This document shows, piece after piece, positions 1-8,122 of a stretch of DNA of 52,647 bases. The translations under genes were made by a program, and so were the position numbers. A model generated the notes under the pieces. The model was not told the DNA's origin and did not search any database. It saw only the letters and a program-made list of their open reading frames with translations. Location: assembly GCF_000720635.1 (NCBI RefSeq), contig NZ_JOCF01000057.1:1-52647 (forward strand), written 5' to 3'. Position 1 is the stretch's first letter. Each line of letters begins with the position of its first letter. This DNA comes from Streptomyces sp. NRRL WC-3742 (lineage in GTDB: Bacteria; Actinomycetota; Actinomycetes; Streptomycetales; Streptomycetaceae).

Positions 1-470
1 ATGGTGGGCGGGTCGTCGCGGCCGGGGAGGTCGGCGGGGAGCTGGTGGGCGGGGGAGGGCTGGTCGGGCAGGGTCTGCTCGTAGCCGGCCTCGTAGCCCT
101 GCTGGTGGCCGTCGTAGTTCTGGGGGTCGTCGTAGCCCCGCGCGTCGTGGTGGTTCTGGTGGTTCTGGTGGTTCTGGTGGCCGTCGTGGCCCGTGTGGCC
201 CGCGTGGTTCTCCTGGGAGAAGTCCACGGCGTGGGACTGGGCGTGGACGGTGTGTCCGTGGCCGTCGCCGGCCCAGTGCTGTTCGAGGTACCGCGCGCCG
301 CCGTAGCCGCTGTAGGTCTCGGCGTCGTACACGTCGTAGGTGGAGCCGGGGTGGCCCGGTGCGGGTTCCGGCTCGTAGTAGGTGCCGTACGGCAGCACGT
401 CGAGGTCCGGCTGGTGGCGGGGGCCTGACTCGGGGTGTTCAGGCCCGGGGAAGCGGTCCTCGGGTGTCAT
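1..470 (-). CDS. Tyr/His/Gln-rich hypothetical protein, N-terminal part, runs off left edge
   Basis: An open frame reads leftwards from ATG at 470 with no stop before the window edge, giving about 156 residues. The opening is MTPEDRFPGPEHPESG, followed by a low-complexity stretch rich in Tyr, His, Gln and Gly, including a short tandem HQN repeat near residues 96-104. No catalytic motif, signal peptide or membrane helix is visible in this part. Such disordered N-termini are common on actinobacterial envelope and regulatory proteins, and the functional domain probably lies outside the window. An in-frame ATG further upstream is not seen, and the ribosome binding site is weak. I do not recognise the protein. 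Confidence 0.6.
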   Translation of the reverse strand, partial: MTPEDRFPGPEHPESGPRHQPDLDVLPYGTYYEPEPAPGHPGSTYDVYDAETYSGYGGARYLEQHWAGDGHGHTVHAQSHAVDFSQENHAGHTGHDGHQNHQNHQNHHDARGYDDPQNYDGHQQGYEAGYEQTLPDQPSPAHQLPADLPGRDDPPT

Positions 471-584
471 TCGCCCATCATAGGAAGACCACTCTCCCGG
501 CGTCGTCACCTGGTGGGTATCCAATCCTCCGGAGCGTCAGCCGGGCCGTCCCGCAAGGTCCGTTTTGTCCCGACTCGTTATGGT

Positions 585-1742
585 CTAGACCTCGCCCGGG
601 GGCCGGGGAGGACTGACGGTGGTGCGCGGGCTCCGGCGCTGGGAGGACGCGCGGACGATCAGCTCGGTCGGCATCAGGGTGCCCGGCGGCGGGCCGGTCC
701 CGGCGGTGCGGAACCGGGGCGGGAAGAGGCGGGCGATGTCCACGCCGGTGCCCGAGTCCACGCCCTCGATGGCGTCGATGAGCAGGTTGACCACGGTGGT
801 GCCGATCCGGCGCGGCTTGAGCGAGAGCGTGGTGATGGGCGGCTCGGTGGTGGCGTACACGTCGCTCTCGCTGCAGCAGACCAGCAGCAGGTCGTCCGGC
901 ACCCGCAGCCCGTAGCGGCGGGCGGCGGCGAGCAGGTCGGTGCCGTTGGGGTCGAACAGTCCGTAGACGGCGTCGGGGCGGTCCGGGCGGGCGAGCAGCC
1001 GGTCGGCGGCGACGGCGCCGGCGGCCGGGTCGTGGGCCGGGTACGCCTCGTACACCGGTTCCTGGCCCACCTTGGCGCACCAGCCCAGGTACGCCTCGGT
1101 GGAGAGGCGGGTGTAGGTGTCGGTACTGGTTCCGGTGAGCAGGCCGATGCGGCGGGCGCCGGCCTCGGAGAGGTGGTCGAGGATGCCGAGCACGGCGGCC
1201 TCGTGGTCGTTGTCGACCCAGGCGGTGACCGGGCAGTTGCCCGGCTTGCCGTCGCTGACCACCGGCACGCCGGAGCGGTACAGCTCGCTGACCAGGGGGT
1301 CCTGGTCGGGCGGGTCGATCACGACCGTGCCGTCCAGGGCGATGTTGCCCCAGACGTCGTGGCGGGAGGAGGCGGGCAGCACCACGAGCGCGTAGCCGCG
1401 GCCGAGGGCCGCGCTGGTGGCGGCTCTGGCCATCTCGGCGAAGTACGCGAACTCGGTGAAGGTGAACGGCTCTTCGCCGTAGGTGGTGACGGTCAGCCCG
1501 ATCAGACCGGACCGCCCGGTGCGTAGGGTACGGGCGGCCGCCGAAGGGCGGTAGCCGAGGCGCTCGGCGACCTCGCGCACCCGGCTGCGGGTCTCGTCGG
1601 GCAGGCGGCCCTTTCCGTTCAGCGCGTCGGAGACGGTGGTGATCGACACTCCGGCGGCTGCTGCCACATCCCGGATGCCGGCCCGCTCCAGACGCCGTGA
1701 GGTGGTGGGACGCCGACCGCTCTGGTTGGCTGCTGCTGTCAT
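585..1742 (-). CDS. LacI-family transcriptional regulator
   Basis: A 385-residue repressor of the LacI/GalR family. Residues about 23-48 form the helix-turn-helix and hinge (IRDVAAAAGVSITTVSDALN, then KGRLPDETRSRV), followed by a periplasmic-binding-protein-like effector domain with the usual GLTVTTYGEEPF, LDGTVVIDPPD and ARRIGLLTG segments. These proteins bind a palindromic operator and leave it when a sugar or related ligand binds. The frame is open further upstream, but MTAAANQSGRRPT at 1742 is chosen because family members begin shortly before the HTH. An inverted repeat at 1800-1817 upstream could be its own operator. The ligand cannot be told from sequence; no sugar-utilisation genes lie beside it. 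Confidence 0.88.
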   Translation of the reverse strand: MTAAANQSGRRPTTSRRLERAGIRDVAAAAGVSITTVSDALNGKGRLPDETRSRVREVAERLGYRPSAAARTLRTGRSGLIGLTVTTYGEEPFTFTEFAYFAEMARAATSAALGRGYALVVLPASSRHDVWGNIALDGTVVIDPPDQDPLVSELYRSGVPVVSDGKPGNCPVTAWVDNDHEAAVLGILDHLSEAGARRIGLLTGTSTDTYTRLSTEAYLGWCAKVGQEPVYEAYPAHDPAAGAVAADRLLARPDRPDAVYGLFDPNGTDLLAAARRYGLRVPDDLLLVCCSESDVYATTEPPITTLSLKPRRIGTTVVNLLIDAIEGVDSGTGVDIARLFPPRFRTAGTGPPPGTLMPTELIVRASSQRRSPRTTVSPPRPPGEV

Positions 1743-2080
1743 GGCGGACCGATCGTATGGCTCCTGACAAGGGTCTGTGACCGGCGCATCGGGAGCGTGT
1801 GGAGATACGTTTCTCCAAGAGTGAGCCGGGGTGCGCTCCTTCGATCCCCGCCTGAAACCGGGGCTCTTACCTCTGACATGTGCCGAAGGAAGCGGGCAGA
1901 ATGGCTGATCTGCACCTGTAACCCGTCCGGGCATCTCACTCCTACGGGTGAGGGCGGTCGGTATCGTGCAGGGCACCCGACCGGGGTGGTCCGGGCGCGT
2001 CCCGAGATCCCGGGGACACGGCGGCGATCCCGACCGTGCGAGGGCGGGCGGACCGGCAGAGAACACGAAGGAGTACGACC
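1743..2080. other. Intergenic region between the divergent lacI-type and hisC-type genes
   Basis: This 338-base spacer should hold the promoters of both divergent genes. The only clear structure is the inverted repeat at 1800-1817. The open frames reading through it on both strands have no good start sites and are not taken as genes. Just before the hisC start there is a ribosome binding site (GAAGGAG, about 2067-2073). Confidence 0.5.
1800..1817. promoter_or_regulatory. Inverted repeat, candidate LacI-type operator
   Basis: TGGAGA and TCTCCA are separated by six bases, 58 bases upstream of the LacI-type gene start. Size and symmetry suit a LacI-family half-site pair, and position suits autorepression. 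Six-base arms also occur by chance, so this is a weak call. Confidence 0.3.
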
Positions 2081-3166
2081 GTGAGCAGTGGTACACCGGC
2101 GCAGGGCCCGCGCCTGCGTCCGAGCCTGGACGGCATCCCCACCTACAAGCCCGGCAAGCCCGGCGGTGCCGACGCCTACAAGCTGTCCTCGAACGAGAAC
2201 CCGAACAACCCGCTGCCCGGCGTCCTCGAGGCGGCGGTCGCGGCGGCCGGTTCGTTCAACCGCTACCCGGACATGGGCGTCAGCGAGCTGACCGCCGTCC
2301 TCGCCGAGCGCTTCGACGTGCCCGTCGAGAACATCGCCCTCGGCACCGGCTCCGTCGGCGTCGCCCAGTCGCTCATCCTCGCGACGGCCGGTCCCGGCGA
2401 CGAAGTCGTCTTCGCCTGGCGCTCGTTCGAGGCGTACCCGATCATCACCCAGGTCGCCGGGGCCACGCCCGTCCCGGTCCCGATCACCGAGAGCGGCGAC
2501 CACGACCTCGACGCGATGCTCGCGGCGATCACCCCGAACACGCGGCTGGTCTTCGTCTGCAACCCGAACAACCCCACCGGCAACGTGGTCCACCGCGCCG
2601 AGCTGGAGCGGTTCATCGACGCCGTGCCGAGCGACGTCCTGGTCGTCGTCGACGAGGCGTACATCGAGTTCATCCGCGACCCCGAGGTGCCGAACGGCAT
2701 CGACCTGTACCGCACGCGCCCCAACGTCTGCGTGCTGCGCACCTTCTCCAAGGCGTACGGCCTCGCGGGCCTGCGGGTCGGCTTCGCCATCGCGCACGAG
2801 CCGGTGGCGAACGCGCTGCGCAAGACCGCCGTTCCGTTCGGTGTCAGCCAGCTCGCCCAGGACGCCGCCGTCGCCTCGCTGCGGGCCGAGGACGCGTTGC
2901 AGGTGCGGGTGGAGGCGCTGGTCGAGGAGCGCGCCCGCGTCGTCGCCGGGCTGCGCGCCCAGGGCTGGGAGGTCCCGGACTCGCAGGCCAACTTCGTCTG
3001 GCTCGGGCTCGGCGGGCACTCGGCGGAGTTCGCGGCGCGCTGCGCCGAGGCCGGGGTGATCGTGCGGCCGTTCCCGGAGGGCGTGCGGGTGTCGATCGGC
3101 GAGGCCGAGGGCAACTCGATCTTCCTGGCGGTGGCGGAGGCGTTCCGCAAGGAGATCAGCGGCTGA
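2081..3166 (+). CDS. hisC: HisC-family aminotransferase (histidinol-phosphate / aromatic amino acid type)
   Basis: A 361-residue fold-type I PLP aminotransferase. It carries the family's [11 protein letters not shown] substrate loop near the N-terminus, [10 protein letters not shown], the [10 protein letters not shown] strand with the PLP-binding Asp, and [15 protein letters not shown] with the Schiff-base lysine at Lys224. The start is GTG 2081 behind GAAGGAG; the longer frame to 2036 has no ribosome site. The reaction is a glutamate/2-oxoglutarate-linked transamination, of imidazole-acetol phosphate in histidine synthesis or of aromatic 2-oxo acids in the paralogues. It is not in a his operon, so the aromatic aminotransferase role is at least as likely. 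A strong hairpin terminator follows. A second, different HisC-like protein lies at 47962-49011. Confidence 0.88.
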   Translation: MSSGTPAQGPRLRPSLDGIPTYKPGKPGGADAYKLSSNENPNNPLPGVLEAAVAAAGSFNRYPDMGVSELTAVLAERFDVPVENIALGTGSVGVAQSLILATAGPGDEVVFAWRSFEAYPIITQVAGATPVPVPITESGDHDLDAMLAAITPNTRLVFVCNPNNPTGNVVHRAELERFIDAVPSDVLVVVDEAYIEFIRDPEVPNGIDLYRTRPNVCVLRTFSKAYGLAGLRVGFAIAHEPVANALRKTAVPFGVSQLAQDAAVASLRAEDALQVRVEALVEERARVVAGLRAQGWEVPDSQANFVWLGLGGHSAEFAARCAEAGVIVRPFPEGVRVSIGEAEGNSIFLAVAEAFRKEISG

Positions 3167-3178
3167 GGTCGCCTGTTC

Positions 3179-3221
3179 GAAGGAGCCGGCCCCGGGAGTG
3201 TTCCCCGGGGCCGGCTCCTTC
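3179..3221. terminator. Bidirectional hairpin terminator
   Basis: A perfect 18-bp stem (3179-3196 with 3204-3221) and a 7-base loop sit between the convergent hisC-type and GbsR-type genes, thirteen bases after the hisC stop and just before the opposing stop. There is no U-tract, as is usual in Streptomyces. Confidence 0.85.
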
Positions 3222-3222
3222 G

Positions 3223-3957
3223 TCATTCGGCGGGCTGCTCGGGCCTGGTGTGGAGGATCGCGCGGGCCTGGTCGGCGGCGCGGGTGATGCTCTCGGAGAC
3301 GTAGTCGAGGAAGCGGGCCACGTTCTCCATGCGGACGGCGGCCGCGGTGCCGGGGCCGAGCACGCCGACGCCCTGGCGGGCCGTCTCGGCGAGGTGGGCG
3401 GTGCCCTTGGCGCTGTCGATCATCGACTGGTACCAGACGTCGTCGTCGACGACGTAGCGCTCGCGGCGGCCCTCGCCGCGCTCCCGGCGCACGAGGGTCT
3501 GGGCCTCCAGGTAGGCGATCGCCTTGGAGACCGTCGCCGGGCTGACCTGGAGGCGCTGGACGAGGTCGGCGGCGGTGAGGCCGCCCTCGTCGCCGGTGAG
3601 GAGCAGGGCGAGCACCCGGGCCGTCATCCTCGGCATGCCGGAGTGCACGAGGACGGTGGTGAGCGTCTCCTCGTAGGCGAGCACGGCCTCCGGGTCGCGG
3701 CCGTGGACGGTCCGGCGGGGGGCCTCGGCGGTCCTGCGGGCGGCGGCGGGGGACTTGCCGCGGTGGGCGCGTCGTTCGGCGGCGCGGTGGGCGAGGTCGG
3801 CGCGGTAGGAGGTGGGGCCGCCGTTGCGCATCACCTCGCGGGTGACGGTCGAGGTCGGGCGCTCCAGGCGCCGGGCGATCTCGGCGTAGGCGAGGCCGTC
3901 GGCCAGTCCCAGCGCGATCTGCCGGCGTTCCTGCTGGGTGAGTCTGCCTCCGGGCAT
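3223..3957 (-). CDS. GbsR/MarR-type regulator with an extra IS30-like N-terminal HTH
   Basis: A 244-residue regulator with two DNA-binding regions. Residues about 5-45 (LTQQERRQIALGLADGLAYA, then EIARRLERPTSTVTREVMRN) resemble the HTH that opens IS30-type transposases. Residues about 95-170 form a MarR/GbsR winged helix (LTAADLVQRLQVSPATVSKA, then the basic wing RRERGEGRRERYVVDDD). The C-terminal third is helical, as in GbsR dimerisation domains. It faces the DUF4097 gene across a spacer carrying repeated TTGCAAC-type sequences that are candidate operators, so it probably controls that gene and itself. The opening MPGGRLTQQERR at 3957 fits the family. Confidence 0.8.
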   Translation of the reverse strand: MPGGRLTQQERRQIALGLADGLAYAEIARRLERPTSTVTREVMRNGGPTSYRADLAHRAAERRAHRGKSPAAARRTAEAPRRTVHGRDPEAVLAYEETLTTVLVHSGMPRMTARVLALLLTGDEGGLTAADLVQRLQVSPATVSKAIAYLEAQTLVRRERGEGRRERYVVDDDVWYQSMIDSAKGTAHLAETARQGVGVLGPGTAAAVRMENVARFLDYVSESITRAADQARAILHTRPEQPAE

Positions 3958-4014
3958 CGCGGGCTCCGCTCGTGGGTGGTTCGGGTGGGGGAAGGGTAGC
4001 GTTCAGTTCTCTCC

Positions 4015-4070
4015 CATTGCAACGACGGAGTGGGTTGACGTTGCATTAGATTTACGGCCGGTGCAACGAT
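4015..4070. promoter_or_regulatory. Clustered TTGCAAC/GTTGCA sequences, candidate operator of the GbsR-type regulator
   Basis: ATTGCAAC at 4016-4023 faces GTTGCAT at 4040-4046 as an inverted repeat, and a third copy, GTGCAACGA, lies at 4061-4069. Further related words, CGCAACG at 4134-4140 and CGTTGG near 4153, occur closer to the DUF4097 start. The spacer is clearly less GC-rich than its surroundings. The words are short, so binding is inferred from their repetition and position. Confidence 0.45.
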
Positions 4071-4207
4071 TTCGCGGGTCTGACCTGTGCTTATTGGGCT
4101 TCCTGGCCATTGATCTGTTGCCTGATTCTCGAACGCAACGTAGCTTTTCCATCGTTGGAAACACCGGACGGGCAGGGGGCCCGCCGGGGATCGAGAGGGA
4201 GCACACC

Positions 4208-4876
4208 ATGCAGAAGTTCGACACCACCGCCCCGGTCACCGCCGTCGTCGACGTCCCGGCCGGCCGCATCAGCTTCATCGCCGCCGACCGGGCGGAGACC
4301 ACGGTCGAGGTCCGGCCGGCGGACGCCTCGAAGGGGCGTGACGTGAAGGCGGCGGAGGAGACCCGGGTCGTCCTCGAGGGCGGCGTCCTGCGGGTCGACG
4401 TTCCGGAGCAGAAGAAGATCCTGGGCCCGACCGGGGTCGTCGAGGTCACCGTCCAGCTGCCGGCGGGGTCGCGGGTCGACGGGAAGGTCGCGGCCGGTGA
4501 GCTGCGCGGCGTCGGGCGCCTCGGGGACGTCCGCTTCGAGGGCGCGCAGGCGGTCGTGAAGCTCGACGAGGCCGCGAGCGTGCGGCTCGAGCTGCAGCTG
4601 GGGGACGTCTCGATCGGTCGGCTGACCGGCGACGCGGAGATCGGCACCCAGAAGGGCGACCTGCAGATCTCGGAGGCCGTGCGGGGCACCGTGGTCCTGC
4701 GCACCGAGCACGGCGGGATCTCGATCGTTGCGGCCCGGGGCACCTCGGCGACGCTGGACGCCGGCACCTCGTACGGGCGGGTGCACAACAGCCTGACCAA
4801 CGCGGCCGGTCCGGAGGCCGAGCTGAACATCCGCGCCACCACGTCGTACGGCGACATCACCGCGCGCAGCCTGTGA
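4208..4876 (+). CDS. DUF4097-family beta-strand repeat protein
   Basis: A 222-residue protein made almost entirely of short alternating strands (VDVPAGRISFIAADRAETTV, VEVTVQLPAGSRVDGKVAAG, LQLGDVSIGRLTGDAEIGTQ). This is the right-handed parallel beta pattern of DUF4097 (adhesin-like) proteins. There is no signal peptide or membrane helix, so it is probably cytoplasmic. The start at 4208 follows GAGGGAG; the longer frame to 3938 crosses the operator region and is rejected. In actinomycetes such proteins are commonly partnered with a small MarR/GbsR-type regulator, as here. Biochemical role unknown. Confidence 0.82.
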   Translation: MQKFDTTAPVTAVVDVPAGRISFIAADRAETTVEVRPADASKGRDVKAAEETRVVLEGGVLRVDVPEQKKILGPTGVVEVTVQLPAGSRVDGKVAAGELRGVGRLGDVRFEGAQAVVKLDEAASVRLELQLGDVSIGRLTGDAEIGTQKGDLQISEAVRGTVVLRTEHGGISIVAARGTSATLDAGTSYGRVHNSLTNAAGPEAELNIRATTSYGDITARSL

Positions 4877-4896
4877 GGCATCGCCGGGTGCCGACG

Positions 4897-4927
4897 AGGC
4901 CCTCGCCCGTTCTCCGGGCGAGGGCCT
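4897..4927. terminator. Hairpin terminator
   Basis: A 13-bp perfect stem (4897-4909 with 4915-4927) and a TTCTC loop lie between the convergent DUF4097 and MarR genes. Confidence 0.8.
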
Positions 4928-4958
4928 TCGGGTTCTGCACCGGCGGCGAGAAGGGAGG

Positions 4959-5429
4959 CTACGCGCCGCGCGTCAACTGGCCGCGGTTCCTGAGGCGTTG
5001 GAGCGAGTGGGTGAACGGGCTCGCGAGATCGCCGAGGGGTTCGAAGAACCTGTGGTCGGTCTCCTCCACCACGCGGACGGTGCGGTTGGCGACCTCGCGT
5101 CCCGCGGTCGTCACCTGCAGCGCGCGGGCGCGCTTGTCGGTGGGGTGGGGGAGGCGTTCGACGTAGCCGGCGGCCTCCAGCGCCCTCAGAACCTGGGAGG
5201 TCATCATCGGGTCGGTGGCCGCGTGGTCGGCCAACTGCTTCTGGGTGATGGGGACTTCGGTGCCGAGCCAGGTGAGGGCGGCCAGCAGGACGAACTGTAC
5301 GTGGGTGAGTCCGTACGGCTTGAGGGCCGCGCGCTGGGCGGCCTGCCAACGGTTGGTGATCTGCCAGAGAAGCAATCCGGGGCTCTCCTCGGCATCGTCG
5401 GAGGATGAGGCCAATTCCCGTTCGCTCAT
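4959..5429 (-). CDS. MarR-family transcriptional regulator
   Basis: A 156-residue MarR protein: helical N-terminus (LLLWQITNRWQAAQRAALKP), the recognition region ITQKQLADHAATDPMMTSQV, and the winged segment VERLPHPTDKRARALQVTTA. MarR proteins bind as dimers to short palindromes and respond to phenolic or redox signals. The start at 5429 (MSERELASSS) follows AGGAAGGA; the same frame extends to 5633 but that part is not protein-like. It is divergent from the hydrolase at 5682, a likely target. Confidence 0.86.
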   Translation of the reverse strand: MSERELASSSDDAEESPGLLLWQITNRWQAAQRAALKPYGLTHVQFVLLAALTWLGTEVPITQKQLADHAATDPMMTSQVLRALEAAGYVERLPHPTDKRARALQVTTAGREVANRTVRVVEETDHRFFEPLGDLASPFTHSLQRLRNRGQLTRGA

Positions 5430-5681
5430 AGGCTGAACAGTCCTTCCTGTGGTGCGGTCGCGGTCGTCACCGCCCCGCCGTTCATCGCTGCTCCGATGAG
5501 GGTGAAGTCTCCCTCGCTGAGCTCGATCAGACCACGACACAGCTGATATCCCCAGTGCGCCCCGGCGGTCGGATCGAGGTGCCTCCGAAGGGGCTTTTCG
5601 TCGGGACGGAACCGCGGGCGCAGGCCCGTCCATAGACTGGCAGCGTCAGGGAGAATCCGACCCTCCGGGAGCGTTCGTTCC

Positions 5682-6398
5682 ATGGCCACGTACGTACTGA
5701 TCCACGCCGCAGCTGTCGACTCCTGGTACTGGGGCCCGCTCGCCGCCGAACTCCGCGCCCGGGGCCACGAGGTGGTCGCGCCCGACCTCCCCTGCGAGGA
5801 CGAGTCCGCCGGGTTCGCCGAGTACGCGGACGCGGTCGTCGAGGCGATCGGCGACCGTACCCGACTCGTCGTCGTCGGCCACTCCTTCGGCGGGTTCACC
5901 GCCCCGCTGGTCTGCGACCGCCTCCCCGTGGACCTCCTGGTGATGCTCCAGGCCCAGGTGCCGGCCCCCGGCGAGTCGGCGGGCGAGTGGTGGGCCAACA
6001 CCGGCTACGGCCCGGCTCGGCAGGAGGCCGACCGGGCACGGGGCGTCGGGGAGGGGGAGGAGGAGGACGTCCTCACTCTCGTCCTCAACGACACCCCGGC
6101 CGAACTCGCGGCCGAGTTCCTCGCCGAGCACCAGCGCGTGCAGTCGGCGGCCCCGTTCGCGAAGCCGTGGCCGTCGGCGGCCTGGCCGAAGGTGCCGACC
6201 CGGGCGCTGCTCTCCTCCGGGGACCGGTTCTTCCCGACCCCGTTCATGCGACGGGTCGTCGTCGAGCGGCTCGGCTTCGAGCCCGACGAGATGCCGGGCG
6301 ACCACTGCCCGATGCTCGGACACCCGAAGGAGCTGGCGGAGCGGCTGGAGGGGTACCGGGAAGCGCTTTCGCCCGTACGGAAACCGCAGGTCAGCTGA
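5682..6398 (+). CDS. Alpha/beta-fold hydrolase
   Basis: A 238-residue single-domain alpha/beta hydrolase. It shows the opening strand and oxyanion region (TYVLIHAAAVDSWYWGPLA), the nucleophile elbow VVGHSFGG with Ser68, an acid candidate in SSGDRFF, and a C-terminal catalytic His in PGDHCPML (His208). It is cytoplasmic, without signal peptide. The family covers esterases, carbon-carbon hydrolases and lactonases, and the substrate cannot be read from sequence. GGAG lies ahead of the ATG. Its 3' end overlaps the convergent APH-like gene by 8 bases. Confidence 0.85.
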   Translation: MATYVLIHAAAVDSWYWGPLAAELRARGHEVVAPDLPCEDESAGFAEYADAVVEAIGDRTRLVVVGHSFGGFTAPLVCDRLPVDLLVMLQAQVPAPGESAGEWWANTGYGPARQEADRARGVGEGEEEDVLTLVLNDTPAELAAEFLAEHQRVQSAAPFAKPWPSAAWPKVPTRALLSSGDRFFPTPFMRRVVVERLGFEPDEMPGDHCPMLGHPKELAERLEGYREALSPVRKPQVS

Positions 6399-7263
6399 CC
6401 GCCGTCCAGTGCCAGGGCCTCGGGCCCGACTCGCCGCGCAGGCAGGCGAGGCGGTGGTGGGCCTCGGTGCGGTGGCGGGTCGGGTCGGCGGCGGCGAGTT
6501 GCAGTGCGTAGCAGGTGAGGCGCAGTTCGCGCAGGTCCCGTAGGACGGGGTAGCCGGACCAGGTGGTGACGTCGGCGCCGTACGCCTCGCAGAAGGCGGT
6601 GTACTCCTGGGCGGTGGCGGTGTCGAAGACCCCCTGCTCGACGGCGACGGCGGTGAGGTCCCATTCGGGCGGGCCGAGCGAGGTGCGCTCGAAGTCGAGC
6701 AGGTAGGTGGTGGACGCGGTCACCGCGACGTTGCCTCCCCAGGCGTCGCCGTGGACGACCCCGGCGGGCAGTCCGGGCGGGAGGTCGGCCCAGGCGGCGC
6801 GCAGGGCGGCGAGGCGTTCGTGCAGCCAGGCCCGGTCCGAGGAACGAACAGTTGACGCACCGTCAATGCGCGCGGGAAGTCGCACGAATGGATCGAGGTT
6901 ACCCAACTCGAACGACGGGACGGGTAGTTGGTGCAGTCGCCGCAGAAATGGTGCCAGATCGACGGCCGTCCCGTGCGCGTGCGGCGGCAGTTCGTGCCAG
7001 AAGGTGACCGGCCGCCCGTCGATGTCCAGCGGCTGCGCAACGCTCTCCAGTGGCCGCACGGCCGGAACGCCGCACTCGAACAGCCAACGGGTGACGGAGA
7101 GTTCGCGCGACGCTGCCGCCGTCTGGCCGGTACGCCCGATGCGGGCGACGATGCCGCCGGGCAGTCGCCACAGCGCGTTCTCGCCCTCGCGGATCAGCGA
7201 GGCCCCCTCGGCGGGGAGTCCGGCCAGGGCGCAGGCCGCGAGCAGGGGGGTGGTGCCGGCCAT
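6391..7263 (-). CDS. Aminoglycoside-phosphotransferase (APH) family protein
   Basis: A 290-residue APH-fold kinase-like protein. The catalytic loop is VVHGDAWGGNV (His171, Asp173, Asn178), and the metal-binding motif is LLDFERTSLGPPEWDL, where Glu occupies the position usually held by Asp in the DxD/DxE pair. The N-lobe holds the nucleotide-binding segment (GENALWRLPGGIVARIGR). The start at 7263 follows GGGGAGGA; the frame continues upstream but without protein character. Family members phosphorylate aminoglycosides, homoserine, choline, fructosamines or other hydroxyl compounds. Nothing nearby indicates antibiotic resistance, so the substrate is left open. Confidence 0.84.
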   Translation of the reverse strand: MAGTTPLLAACALAGLPAEGASLIREGENALWRLPGGIVARIGRTGQTAAASRELSVTRWLFECGVPAVRPLESVAQPLDIDGRPVTFWHELPPHAHGTAVDLAPFLRRLHQLPVPSFELGNLDPFVRLPARIDGASTVRSSDRAWLHERLAALRAAWADLPPGLPAGVVHGDAWGGNVAVTASTTYLLDFERTSLGPPEWDLTAVAVEQGVFDTATAQEYTAFCEAYGADVTTWSGYPVLRDLRELRLTCYALQLAAADPTRHRTEAHHRLACLRGESGPRPWHWTAVS

Positions 7264-7413
7264 GGAAAGTCCTCCCCTCGCGCCCTGTTCCGCAGCGTAG
7301 TCGCGCGGCGGTGGGGCGACGGTGGCGCAGGTCACACCCGGCGGATGTCACAGTCGGCGGGGGTGTTCGGTCAGAGAGGGTGACAGCGCACCACCGCGAC
7401 AGGGGAGCACACC

Positions 7414-7890
7414 ATGGAAGCCCGTCTCGACCAGTTCGGCAGCCCGATCATGGGCAAGGTCGCCAAGCACTTCATCGCGGCGAGCCGCCAGATCGCGGAG
7501 TCGGAGCTGCTGCCGGCCGCGACCCGGGAGCTGGTGATGATGCGCGCCAGCCAGATCAACGGCTGCGGCTTCTGCGTCGACATGCACTTCAAGGACGCCG
7601 TGCACGGGGGCGAGGAGGCGACCAGGCTCAACCTCGTCCAGGTCTGGCGCGAGGCGACGGTGTTCACCGACGCCGAGCGGGCCGCGCTGGAGCTCGCCGA
7701 GCAGGGCACCCGGCTCGCGGACGGCGCCCCCGGTGTCACCGACGAGGTCTGGGCGAACGCCGCGAAGCACTACGACGAGGAGCAGCTGGGGGCGCTGGTC
7801 GCTCTGATCGCGCTGATCAACGCCTTCAACCGCGGCAACGTCATGCTCCGCCAGCCCGCCGGCGCGTACCGGCCGGGGATGTTCGCCTGA
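7414..7890 (+). CDS. Carboxymuconolactone decarboxylase / AhpD-like protein
   Basis: A 158-residue all-helical protein with the AhpD-type CxxC-x3-H signature: Cys51, Cys54 and His58 in NGCGFCVDMH. That motif marks the peroxidase-linked thiol proteins of the family rather than true gamma-carboxymuconolactone decarboxylases, so a role in peroxide or alkyl-hydroperoxide handling is likely. GGGGAG lies ahead of ATG 7414. No AhpC partner is adjacent. A hairpin terminator follows at 7923. Confidence 0.88.
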   Translation: MEARLDQFGSPIMGKVAKHFIAASRQIAESELLPAATRELVMMRASQINGCGFCVDMHFKDAVHGGEEATRLNLVQVWREATVFTDAERAALELAEQGTRLADGAPGVTDEVWANAAKHYDEEQLGALVALIALINAFNRGNVMLRQPAGAYRPGMFA

Positions 7891-7922
7891 GCGGTGCGGG
7901 GCAGCGCGGGGCGTTGAAGCGA

Positions 7923-7953
7923 GGCGGCCGGGGTACGGGGGTCCCCGGCCGCC
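7923..7953. terminator. Hairpin terminator after the AhpD-like gene
   Basis: An 11-bp perfect GC stem (7923-7933 with 7943-7953) with a 9-base loop, 33 bases past the stop codon. Confidence 0.75.
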
Positions 7954-8007
7954 GCCGTGCGTACGGAGGCTCCTGTACGCACACCATCGAGCCCCTCACC
8001 TGGGGGC

Positions 8008-8035
8008 TTGTCGCCTCAAAACCGACCGATAAGGT
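8008..8035 (+). promoter_or_regulatory. Candidate vegetative promoter of the two-component pair
   Basis: TTGTCG and TAAGGT are separated by 16 bases in an unusually AT-rich patch about 90 bases ahead of the response-regulator start. This fits a HrdB-type promoter by eye only. Confidence 0.4.
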
Positions 8036-8122
8036 GTTAATCCAACATTCATCCATGTCGCATAGCCTCCGGGGGCTAGCCTCATGCTGAACGTCACCGT
8101 CCGATCGGGAGGCGAAAGCCCC

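Noticed and set aside
478..2096. Long frames on the minus strand overlapping the LacI-type gene (to 1818 and 2096)
   Set aside because: Only the part from 1742 downwards in one frame has protein-like sequence; the other frame is an Arg/Pro-rich shadow.
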